A stretch of DNA of 53,233 nt. Origin: VAZQ01 sp035293945. Its GTDB lineage: Bacteria > Pseudomonadota > Alphaproteobacteria > Rhizobiales > Xanthobacteraceae. Where the stretch lies: NCBI GenBank assembly GCA_035293945.1, contig DATGLV010000018.1:1-53233 (forward strand). The letters run 5' to 3'. Under the pieces are notes generated by a model that worked only from the letters and a program-made list of their open reading frames with translations, made no database searches and had not been told where the DNA came from. Of this stretch, positions 43,748 to 50,491 are shown piece by piece (the first letter of the stretch is position 1; each line of letters opens with the position of its first letter). The position numbers and the translations under genes are program-made.

Positions 43748-44545
43748 ATGCTCGGCGGCATGATGAGACGGAATTTCTTGACCGGTGCCGCATTCCTGCT
43801 GGCGCTTGGGCTCTCGCCTGCATTCGCGACCGAAATCCCGGCCGCCGAGCGACGCTCGGATTACGACCTCATGGGGCCGCAGACTCGCGCCATGCAGGAT
43901 GACGACACTGCCAATCCGGGCATGCTCAGCGTGCTCGACGGCGAGGCGCTGTGGAACCGCCCCGATGGCGCTGCCGGCAAATCCTGCGCTGATTGCCATG
44001 GTGACGCGCGAGAGAGCATGAAAGGTGTGGCGGCCCGCTATCCGGCCTTCAGCCCGGCGCTCGGGCGCCCGATCGATCTTGAGGCGCGCATCAACATGTC
44101 CCGCGCGGACGACCAGAAGGCCGCGCCGCTCAAATACGAAAGCGAGGAGATGCTCGGCCTCACCGCCTACATCGCGCTGCAATCGCGCGGGATGGCGGTT
44201 AATGTCGGGAGCGACGAGCGCCTCGCGCCTTTCATCGCCGAGGGCCGCACCCTGTTCAATCAACGCATGGGCCAGATCAACCTATCCTGTGCCCAATGCC
44301 ACGACGATAATTGGGGCCAAAAGCTCGCCGGCGCGCCGATCCCGCAAGGGCATCCGAACGGCTATCCGGTTTATCGTCTGGAATGGCAGAGCCTCGGCTC
44401 GCTGCAGCGACGCCTGCGCAACTGCATGTTCGGGATGCGCGCGGAGCCCTACCCGTTCGGCGCGCCCGAGAACGTCGATCTCGAGCTCTACCTGATGACA
44501 CGCGCGGCCGGTCTCAAGATGGAAGCCCCTGCGGTGCGGCCGTAG
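43748..44545 (+). CDS. soxA: sulfur oxidation dihaem cytochrome SoxA
   Basis: The 265-aa periplasmic protein has a signal peptide (LTGAAFLLALGLSPAFA), two haem sites CADCH (80-84) and CAQCH (181-185), and the active-site Cys226 in RRLRNCMFGMRAEPYPFG that forms the persulfide. It fits the dihaem SoxA type. It normally sits beside soxZ but here is separated by five other genes. Its TAG stop is part of a GTAGCCCGG inverted-repeat element. Start codons at 43748 or 43760 are both possible. Confidence 0.93.
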   Translation: MLGGMMRRNFLTGAAFLLALGLSPAFATEIPAAERRSDYDLMGPQTRAMQDDDTANPGMLSVLDGEALWNRPDGAAGKSCADCHGDARESMKGVAARYPAFSPALGRPIDLEARINMSRADDQKAAPLKYESEEMLGLTAYIALQSRGMAVNVGSDERLAPFIAEGRTLFNQRMGQINLSCAQCHDDNWGQKLAGAPIPQGHPNGYPVYRLEWQSLGSLQRRLRNCMFGMRAEPYPFGAPENVDLELYLMTRAAGLKMEAPAVRP

Positions 44546-44658
44546 CCCGGATGAAGCCTTAAGGGCGTTTACGCCCGTCTTCGACGGGCTCTGGCGAAAT
44601 CCGGGCAATTTCGCAATCACGGCTGTTCCCGCATTTCGCTTCGCTCCATGCGGGCTAC
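44542..44658. repeat. GTAGCCCG inverted-repeat element, copy A
   Basis: The 117-bp element starts GTAGCCCGGATGAAGC and ends CTCCATGCGGGCTAC, with arms that pair over about 15-20 bp. The centre has a GTTTACGCCCGTCTTC block with a relative near 46689. It fills the gap between the convergent soxA and dioxygenase genes and supplies the soxA TAG stop. It may terminate both transcripts. Confidence 0.75.
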
Positions 44659-44662
44659 AACT

Positions 44663-45553
44663 TCACAATCTGTCGCGGTGAAAGTCGGGAGCCGGCGGCG
44701 TGCCCCAGGTATTGGTCTTGCCCGGCTCCCAGACTTTGGGGCGCTGCGGCTGGTCGCGATGCCAGGGGCGCGGATCGAAATAGCCGAGCACTTCGTCCTT
44801 CATCTGATCGAGCTCGGTATAGAGCTCGATCACCTGATCGTCGTGATTGCGGTGATAGGTCGCCATATTGTGCCCGGGACCTTGCCGCAGCGGCCCCCAG
44901 ATGATCGGGATGCCGCGCTGGCCGAGCAGGTCGCAGGCATTCTGCATATGCACAAAATCCTTCAGCTCGAAGGCCATGTGATGCATTCTCACGGTCTGGC
45001 CCTTGATGAAGTTGACAGTGTGGTGGTCGGGATTGCAGCGCATGAAGACGAAGAAATCGCCGATCCAGTCCGAGACCCGGAAGCCGAGAACACGCGCGTA
45101 GAATTCAACGGTTGCGTGGACATCCTCGACCACGAAGGCGACGTGGCCGAGCTTGAGCGGGCCGACGCCTGACACCTGCGTGTGCTTGCCGAGATAGCTC
45201 CACTCCTTGAACAGCTCGATGGCGGTACCTTTGTGGTCGCGGAAGGACAGCACCTGCCCGACCCCCGGCACCGCATCGTTGCGCAGCTCGCTCGTGACGC
45301 CGTCCGCCGCGAGCGCGCGAGACAGCTCGCCGAAATCTGATTGAGGCGCAACCTCGAACGATAGCCTCGTGCAGCATTGGGTTGCGGCTCGCTCGAGCGC
45401 AATGGTCAACAGCCCGATCTTGCTTGCGAGAAATGCCCGCTCGCGTTCGCGCGCCGCCAGCACGAGACCCATCGTCTCCGTGTAGTAGGCGATCGCCTTG
45501 TCGAGATCCGGCGTCTGAAACGTGGCGTGGCCGATGCGGCGCGGTTTGATCAT
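44663..45553 (-). CDS. VOC-family type I extradiol dioxygenase
   Basis: The 296-aa enzyme has two VOC modules. The C-terminal one holds the iron site: His in KLGHVAFVVEDV, His in MHHMAFEL and Glu in VIELYTELD, as in catechol 2,3-dioxygenase-type ring cleavage. ATG at 45553 is chosen at MIKPRRIGHATFQTPDLDKA, where homology begins. It is transcribed opposite to its neighbours, and inverted-repeat elements lie on both sides. It may open a catechol made in the adjacent pathway. Confidence 0.85.
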   Translation of the reverse strand: MIKPRRIGHATFQTPDLDKAIAYYTETMGLVLAARERERAFLASKIGLLTIALERAATQCCTRLSFEVAPQSDFGELSRALAADGVTSELRNDAVPGVGQVLSFRDHKGTAIELFKEWSYLGKHTQVSGVGPLKLGHVAFVVEDVHATVEFYARVLGFRVSDWIGDFFVFMRCNPDHHTVNFIKGQTVRMHHMAFELKDFVHMQNACDLLGQRGIPIIWGPLRQGPGHNMATYHRNHDDQVIELYTELDQMKDEVLGYFDPRPWHRDQPQRPKVWEPGKTNTWGTPPAPDFHRDRL

Positions 45554-45586
45554 GGGGAATTTTCTAGCATCTACGCGGCGGAATTC

Positions 45587-45658
45587 GTAGCCCGGATGGA
45601 GCGACAGCGTAATCCGGGGCTGCCTTCCCGCATTGCGCTGGCGCTCCATGCGGGCTAC
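45587..45658. repeat. GTAGCCCG inverted-repeat element, copy B
   Basis: The 72-bp element has about 32-nt arms. GTAGCCCGGATGGAGCGACA and onward matches the reverse complement of the right end with only a few differences. It occupies half of the 140-bp gap between the divergent dioxygenase and FAH-hydrolase genes, so it may disturb or supply promoters there. No coding capacity. Confidence 0.85.
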
Positions 45659-45693
45659 AGGGCGAAGCTCGGTTTGCGCAGGAGAAACGCAAT

Positions 45694-46635
45694 ATGGCAG
45701 GCCACAGATCCGCCGGTTACAAATTGGCGACCTATCAATCAGCAGACGGACCGCGTGCCGGACTGGTGGTGGACGAGAAGCTGTTCGATGCCTCCAAGCT
45801 GACCGGCAAGGCGGCCGACGCGCGCGTGATCGATATCCTGGCCGACTGGAAGGCCGCTGCGCCCAGGCTTGCGGCGGCGGCCGCCAAGGCCGGCAAGAGC
45901 CGCATCCAAGGCCAGCCGCTCAGCCGCCTGCGGCTTCTTGCCCCGGTCCTGTGGCCGGCGGCGATCTTCTGCGCCGGCGCCAATTATGCGGATCATGTCG
46001 CCGAAATGAACAAGGCGCAGGGGCGGCCGCCGGAGCCTGATCCGCATACGCTGGGCTTGCGTTCCTGGCATTTCATCAAGGCCTCGCGCTCGCTTGTGGG
46101 GCCTGGCGCGACCATCAAAATCTCGGACTATTCCAAGATGATGGACTGGGAGATCGAGCTCGCCGCCGTCATCGGCCGCAAGGCCAAGAACGTGACCGAG
46201 AAGAATGCGCTCGCCTACGTGGCCGGCTACACGATCGCCAATGACCTTTCGGCCCGCGACCGCGGGCGGCGGCCGCATGTGGCGGACACCTCGCCGTTCA
46301 AGGCCGATTGGGTCGCACACAAGAGCTTCGACGGCTCCTGCCCGCTCGGACCCTGGATCGTGCCGGCAAGCGACGTCGCCGATCCGCAGAATCTCGGCCT
46401 CAAGCTTTGGGTCAACGATGTGCTCAAGCAGAACTCCAATACGGGCCGCATGATCTTCAACCTCGCCGAGCAGATTGCCGACCTGTCCGCGCGTCTCACG
46501 CTGCATCCGGGCGACTTGATCCTGACCGGAACGCCCGCGGGCGTCGGCGCGGGGCGCGGGGAGTTCCTCAAGGCTGGCGATGTGGTGAAGGTCGAGATCG
46601 AGGGCATCGGGAGCTTCAGCAATAAGATGGCGTAG
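45694..46635 (+). CDS. fumarylacetoacetate hydrolase family protein
   Basis: The 313-aa protein has the FAH fold: ifCAGANYADHVAEM, the metal-binding DWEIELAAVIGR, GYTIANDLSARD, and LTGTPAGVGAGRGEFLKAGD. Such enzymes hydrolyse or decarboxylate beta-diketo acids after ring cleavage (for example 2-hydroxyhepta-2,4-diene-1,7-dioate isomerase or acylpyruvate hydrolase). GGAG lies upstream of ATG 45694. It fits as a step after the extradiol dioxygenase encoded on the other strand. Confidence 0.88.
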   Translation: MAGHRSAGYKLATYQSADGPRAGLVVDEKLFDASKLTGKAADARVIDILADWKAAAPRLAAAAAKAGKSRIQGQPLSRLRLLAPVLWPAAIFCAGANYADHVAEMNKAQGRPPEPDPHTLGLRSWHFIKASRSLVGPGATIKISDYSKMMDWEIELAAVIGRKAKNVTEKNALAYVAGYTIANDLSARDRGRRPHVADTSPFKADWVAHKSFDGSCPLGPWIVPASDVADPQNLGLKLWVNDVLKQNSNTGRMIFNLAEQIADLSARLTLHPGDLILTGTPAGVGAGRGEFLKAGDVVKVEIEGIGSFSNKMA

Positions 46636-46889
46636 TGCACTTTTCGCTCCGCGGGCGCCCGAAGGCGACAACCGGCCGTCAGATGCGAACGTTTACGTCC
46701 GTCTTCAGCGGGCTGTCATCCGCTCCGCAAAACAGCCGGAAGGCCGCAAGGGCCGCCCCCACGAAGTGGACGCATGCGTTCCTAGCGCGGTGATTGCGTG
46801 GTTGCGGTGGAGAGAGCATATTGGCGGAAACCGGCTGTCGCCCCGGCGATGTGGGCCGCCGGATCATTCGAAATGGAGGTCTTCCAAGC

Positions 46890-47255
46890 ATGGCCGAGCA
46901 GTACGTCGGTAAGCTTTCGGAGTTCAAGGACGGCGACCGCCGCATCATTTTCGTCGGCGACAATGAGATCGGCGTATTCCGGCACGAAGGGCAATTCTAC
47001 GCCTACAGCAATTTCTGCCTGCATCAGGGCGGCCCGGCCTGCGAGGGACTGACCATCGCCAAGGTCGAGGAACGGCTCATGCCCGACAAGACCTCGCGCG
47101 GGCTCTATTTCTCCGATACCGAGATGCATTTCGTCTGCCCCTGGCACGGCTACGAATACGATATGAAGACCGGCGAATGCGTGTCCGACCGCAAGCTCAA
47201 GCTGCGCAAGTACAAGGTCGTCGAGAAGGAGGACGGAGTTTATGTCGTCGCCTAA
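46890..47255 (+). CDS. Rieske 2Fe-2S ferredoxin
   Basis: The 121-aa protein carries the Rieske cluster ligands: Cys and His in NFCLHQGGPACEG and Cys and His in FVCPWHGYEYD. The loop between them is longer than usual (about 40 residues, with LMPDKTSRGLYFSDTEM). It may be the electron carrier of an oxygenase that is not in the window. ATG at 46890 has GGAGG 10 nt upstream. The next gene overlaps its end by 14 nt. Confidence 0.88.
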   Translation: MAEQYVGKLSEFKDGDRRIIFVGDNEIGVFRHEGQFYAYSNFCLHQGGPACEGLTIAKVEERLMPDKTSRGLYFSDTEMHFVCPWHGYEYDMKTGECVSDRKLKLRKYKVVEKEDGVYVVA

Positions 47256-47649
47256 AGCGGCGGCGGCCGTGCACAAGTCCCGGGCCGCCGCCAAGACAGT
47301 TGCAAAGCCTGCGCGCAAGCCGGCTGCACGGCACAGGCCGGCGGCGGTGCACGCCGAGCCGGTCGCCCGACAGGCAAGTGCCGAGGCGCTGCGGCTCGCG
47401 GCAGAGATCGAAACCGGCCTGGCCAATGGCCAGCTCGATCTCCTCAGCGCCGAAGCCCTGCAGGCCCTGATGGCAGCAACCTGCAAGGCCTATGCGGCGC
47501 GGGTCGAGGCCGGCAATCCGGCGGCCGCGCTGGCGCAGCGCACGACGGTGAGCCCGACCGAGGTCATGGTCACGGCGAGCGGCCTCTTGCGCGCCGCCAA
47601 CCTCGCGGTGTTCGAGCTCGGCATGTGGCAGAGCTGGACCGGGCGCTAA
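47242..47649 (+). CDS. Ala/Lys-rich hypothetical protein
   Basis: I do not recognise this 135-aa protein. Residues 1-45 are basic and Ala-rich (KSRAAAKTVAKPARKPAARHRP) and likely disordered. Residues 46-135 are helical (SAEALRLAAEIETGLANGQLD, LLRAANLAVFELGMWQSW). It overlaps the Rieske gene by 14 nt and precedes the amidohydrolase by about 70 nt, so it is part of the same transcript. It might be a small accessory subunit. GGAG lies close upstream. Confidence 0.65.
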   Translation: MSSPKAAAAVHKSRAAAKTVAKPARKPAARHRPAAVHAEPVARQASAEALRLAAEIETGLANGQLDLLSAEALQALMAATCKAYAARVEAGNPAAALAQRTTVSPTEVMVTASGLLRAANLAVFELGMWQSWTGR

Positions 47650-47720
47650 GACGGAATCAAGCGCGGGGACACCCGCAAGAAAGATATCTGACAGGAGACG
47701 ACCCATTAAGGAGGCAGTTT

Positions 47721-48962
47721 ATGGATCTGCTCGCTGAACGCGGCCGCCGCATATCGGTCGACGAGCTCAACACGACGCGCCTGCTCGCGCATGCCCGCAA
47801 GCAGGCGGTGCAGCGCAAATTAGATGACATCCTGATCGTCGATGTGGATGCGCATCACTATGAGAACGAGAACTTCCCGGAAATTCTCCCCTACATGGAG
47901 AACGACGTGCTGCGGCAGATCACCATGGGGGGCCGCGCCCGCACCTCGCGCGGCACGATCGTGCCGAGCCACGCGGGCTTCACCCAGGACATGGGCGGAC
48001 GTGTGACCCGCTATCCGCTGCGCGCATCGGAGAAGACCGATCCGGGCCGGCAGCGCGACGTGCAGCTCGGCGAGCGCTGGATGGACGCCATGAGCGTCGA
48101 CTATTCCTGCCTGTTCCCGACCGGCATGCTCAATGTCGGCCTGCATCCACAGAAGGAGATGGAGGTCGACCTGTGCTGGGCCTACAACCGCTGGCTCACC
48201 GAGAAAGTGCTGCCGGAATCAAACGGCCGGTTCTACTCGATGCTCTGCCTGCCGTTCTCCGACCCGGATGAGACGCTGCGCCACGTCGAAAAGTTCGGCG
48301 ACCGTCCGGGCGTCGGCGGGTTCATGGTGACGACCGTGCGCAACCTGCAGGTCAACGACAACGCCTACATGAAGGTCTACCGGGCCATGGAGGAGCGGGG
48401 CCTCGTGCTCTCGTTCCATTCCGGCCCGAACTGGAGCGAGCCGGTGTTCAAGGCTTGCAACCGCTTCATCTCGGTGCATGCGCTCGGCTTCACCTTCTAC
48501 AACATCCTGCATTGCACCAACTGGGTGATCAACGGGATGTGCGAGCGCTTCCCCAAGCTGCCGGTGATCTGGATCGAATCCGGGCTCGCCTGGGTGCCGT
48601 TCCTGATGCAGCGGCTCGACCACGAATACATGATGCGGCCGTCGGAAGCACCGCTGTTGAAGAAGAAGCCGAGCGACTACATGCGCGACATGTACTACTC
48701 GTCCCAGCCGATGGAGATCCAGGACCGCGACGCGATGGAGTGCACGTTCCGCATGATCAATGCGGAGACGCAGCTCCTCTACTCATCCGACTATCCGCAT
48801 TGGGACTTCGACCTGCCCTCGACCATCTACGACCTGCCGTTCTTGTCCGAGAAGGCCAAGCACAACATCTTGGGCGGCACCGCGGCGCGGCTGTTCAAGC
48901 TCAAGCCGCGCAACGAGAAGCAGAAAGAGAACCTGATCAAGTACGGCAATCTGGCGGCGTGA
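47721..48962 (+). CDS. amidohydrolase (ACMSD/Amidohydro_2 type)
   Basis: The 413-aa metal enzyme begins the TIM-barrel with IVDVDAHHYENENFPE (D-x-H metal pair), has LSFHSGPNW and ends with WIESGLAWVPFLMQRLD and YSSDYPHWDFDLPS. The family includes decarboxylases and hydrolases of aromatic acids and ring-cleavage products. AAGGAGG lies 7 nt before ATG 47721. With FAH, Rieske and extradiol genes it points to aromatic degradation. The substrate is unknown. Confidence 0.87.
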   Translation: MDLLAERGRRISVDELNTTRLLAHARKQAVQRKLDDILIVDVDAHHYENENFPEILPYMENDVLRQITMGGRARTSRGTIVPSHAGFTQDMGGRVTRYPLRASEKTDPGRQRDVQLGERWMDAMSVDYSCLFPTGMLNVGLHPQKEMEVDLCWAYNRWLTEKVLPESNGRFYSMLCLPFSDPDETLRHVEKFGDRPGVGGFMVTTVRNLQVNDNAYMKVYRAMEERGLVLSFHSGPNWSEPVFKACNRFISVHALGFTFYNILHCTNWVINGMCERFPKLPVIWIESGLAWVPFLMQRLDHEYMMRPSEAPLLKKKPSDYMRDMYYSSQPMEIQDRDAMECTFRMINAETQLLYSSDYPHWDFDLPSTIYDLPFLSEKAKHNILGGTAARLFKLKPRNEKQKENLIKYGNLAA

Positions 48963-49051
48963 GGCAGCGCTGCGGCCCGCGGGCCCGTACGACACGGCCA
49001 GCCCCGGAGCGCCTGGGGCGGCTTCTTGCGGCCCGCAACGAGACTCGCGCC

Positions 49052-49432
49052 TCAGGCGGTGATCACCAGGTCTCGATTGTATTGTGCCAGCCGCGCATCG
49101 CTTGTGAGCAGGTGCAAGGGCTCGCAGATCGCCTGCGCAAGCAACAATCGATCGAACGGATCGGGATGAGATGAAGCGACATCGCGAGCCCGGGACGCAT
49201 GGGTCCATGTTATTGGTAGCGGCTCGATACCGGCGTCGACCAGGCCGGCTTCCAATTGATCAACGTTGAGCGCAAGCTTGCGGGCTGAGGCCTTTATCGC
49301 AATCTCCCAGATTGAGGCCGAGCTCACATAGACCACGGTCGCATTTTCAATGATGCGGCGCGTCCTCGCGCTGATCTGCCGCTCGTCTTGGCGCAAGCGG
49401 ATAACGATGTTGGTGTCGAGGAGCAGCCTCAT
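49052..49432 (-). CDS. vapC: VapC-type PIN-domain toxin
   Basis: The 126-aa ribonuclease toxin has Asp6 in LLLDTNIVI, Glu43 in SIWEIAIK, Asp92/Asp95 in HPDPFDRLLLAQA and a late TSDARL, the acidic PIN site. It is closest to the Sll0205-like PIN group. It overlaps the antitoxin stop by 4 nt (ATGA). It lies next to the CRISPR region and may stabilise that accessory segment. Confidence 0.9.
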   Translation of the reverse strand: MRLLLDTNIVIRLRQDERQISARTRRIIENATVVYVSSASIWEIAIKASARKLALNVDQLEAGLVDAGIEPLPITWTHASRARDVASSHPDPFDRLLLAQAICEPLHLLTSDARLAQYNRDLVITA

Positions 49433-49707
49433 TGATCGCCATGGGGATCTACCGAGGCCTTCGTCATCGCCTCGAGCAGGTCATCCGGGAGCGGCGCCTC
49501 GATCGCCTTCACTAGATCATCGGACAGCACGTTCTTGAGCGTGCCAAACTTGAACTTTTTGCGCCTTTGCTCGTCGACGGGCACGAGCTTGGCCATGGGA
49601 ATGCCCGACTTGGCGATGATCACGCCCTTTCCGCGCGCAGCCTGGTCGACCAAGTGCGACAGCTTGGCCTTGGCTTCCGCGAGATTGAGCTGCTTCATGG
49701 CGTCCAT
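49429..49707 (-). CDS. Phd/YefM-family antitoxin
   Basis: The 92-aa antitoxin has the DNA-binding, dimerising N-terminus MKQLNLAEAKAKLSHLVDQAARG and GIPMAKLVPVD. The C-terminal tail (LSDDLVKAIEAPLPDDLLEAM) would wrap the toxin. The start at 49707 is supported by GGAG 10 nt upstream. Starts at 49698 or 49746 are possible. It probably represses its own promoter. Confidence 0.87.
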   Translation of the reverse strand: MDAMKQLNLAEAKAKLSHLVDQAARGKGVIIAKSGIPMAKLVPVDEQRRKKFKFGTLKNVLSDDLVKAIEAPLPDDLLEAMTKASVDPHGDQ

Positions 49708-50454
49708 CTGGTTGGAACTCCATGCTTTTACCGGCTTGACCAACATTGGTCAACTCCGCCGGTTTCGTCGCGCAGGCCTGTTCGAGCGAGCTACAACCTG
49801 AGCGGGTTTGCCGGCATAATGAGGCCTATCACTCCCTGATATAACAGGCGAGAAACAGGAAAACGCGTTTGGGGTGCACCCTATCGATGAGACAGAAGAA
49901 CAAGGAGCTGGTCGCACCCGCGACAGCACCTGGCCGCCCACCTGATCGCGCAAATGGCGGATATGAAAAAGCCCGGCGCAGTTTCCCGCCCGGGCGCACC
50001 TTTCGAATTTCAATTTCGTCAGTAGACTGATTTGCGGATCGTGGTCAACATCAATACTGCCGGACCGCATGTTGGCGGCGATTGCTTGAGGTCCCGCGAT
50101 TAACCCCGACGACCGGCCCGGCTCTCTTCCTGCGATCGGCCTACGCTCCTCGCTTTCTCGATGCTACAGCGAGGAGGGAGCGGGGCGCCGGGACGACCAG
50201 ATGCCCTTGCGGGACCCCCGTCATAACGTCCGAAACGCTTCTCGGAGGTCGCAAGTTAGGCCCGCTGCGGCAGGGTGTCGAGCCCGGCGCGACGAAGGTA
50301 GTACGGAGAGCTTCGTCGGCTCACCAGGATCGGCTCGTCCCCGATCCCGCCGGGCCTGTCGCCGAATATAGACGATCTGCGAGGCAGTGAACTTCGGCCT
50401 GATGCTTCCGGCGGAAGGCGCCGATGCACTGGGGCTGCGCCGCCGAATCATCTC
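49708..50454. other. non-coding stretch between antitoxin and CRISPR array
   Basis: No convincing gene is found in about 750 bp. A minus-strand stretch near 50385-50430 reads RPKFTASQIVYIRRQA, which faintly recalls the start of IS3-type OrfA, but the rest does not follow. Imperfect repeats and stop codons suggest degraded mobile DNA. I saw no anti-repeat that would indicate a tracrRNA, and no AT-rich leader next to the first repeat. Confidence 0.4.
49966..49997 (-). terminator. rho-independent terminator-like hairpin, minus strand
   Basis: On the minus strand GCCCGGGCG pairs with CGCCGGGC (one bulged C) and is followed by TTTTTC. It would end transcripts coming from the right, i.e. from the direction of the CRISPR array if this is read on the minus strand. 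Confidence 0.6.
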
Positions 50455-50491
50455 GCTTCAATGAGGCCGCGACGTTTGTGTCGCGGAAAGT
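50455..50491 (-). repeat. divergent terminal CRISPR repeat
   Basis: It shares the first 17 and last 10 bases of the array repeat but differs within the hairpin. One stem pair is changed on both sides (G to A and C to T), so the stem CCGCGAC/GTCGCGG still forms, and the loop is replaced. It is followed by the 19-nt spacer. Confidence 0.9.

Noticed and set aside
49750..50070. 106-codon minus-strand frame next to the antitoxin.
   Set aside because: No ribosome site or recognisable motif, and a terminator-like hairpin lies inside it.
50221..50451. Possible IS3-type OrfA fragment (RPKFTASQIVYIRRQA).
   Set aside because: Only about 15 residues resemble the family; the helix-turn-helix that should follow is missing.
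50000..50454. tracrRNA or anti-repeat next to the array.
   Set aside because: I found no stretch complementary to the repeat and no promoter-terminator arrangement to suggest such an RNA.
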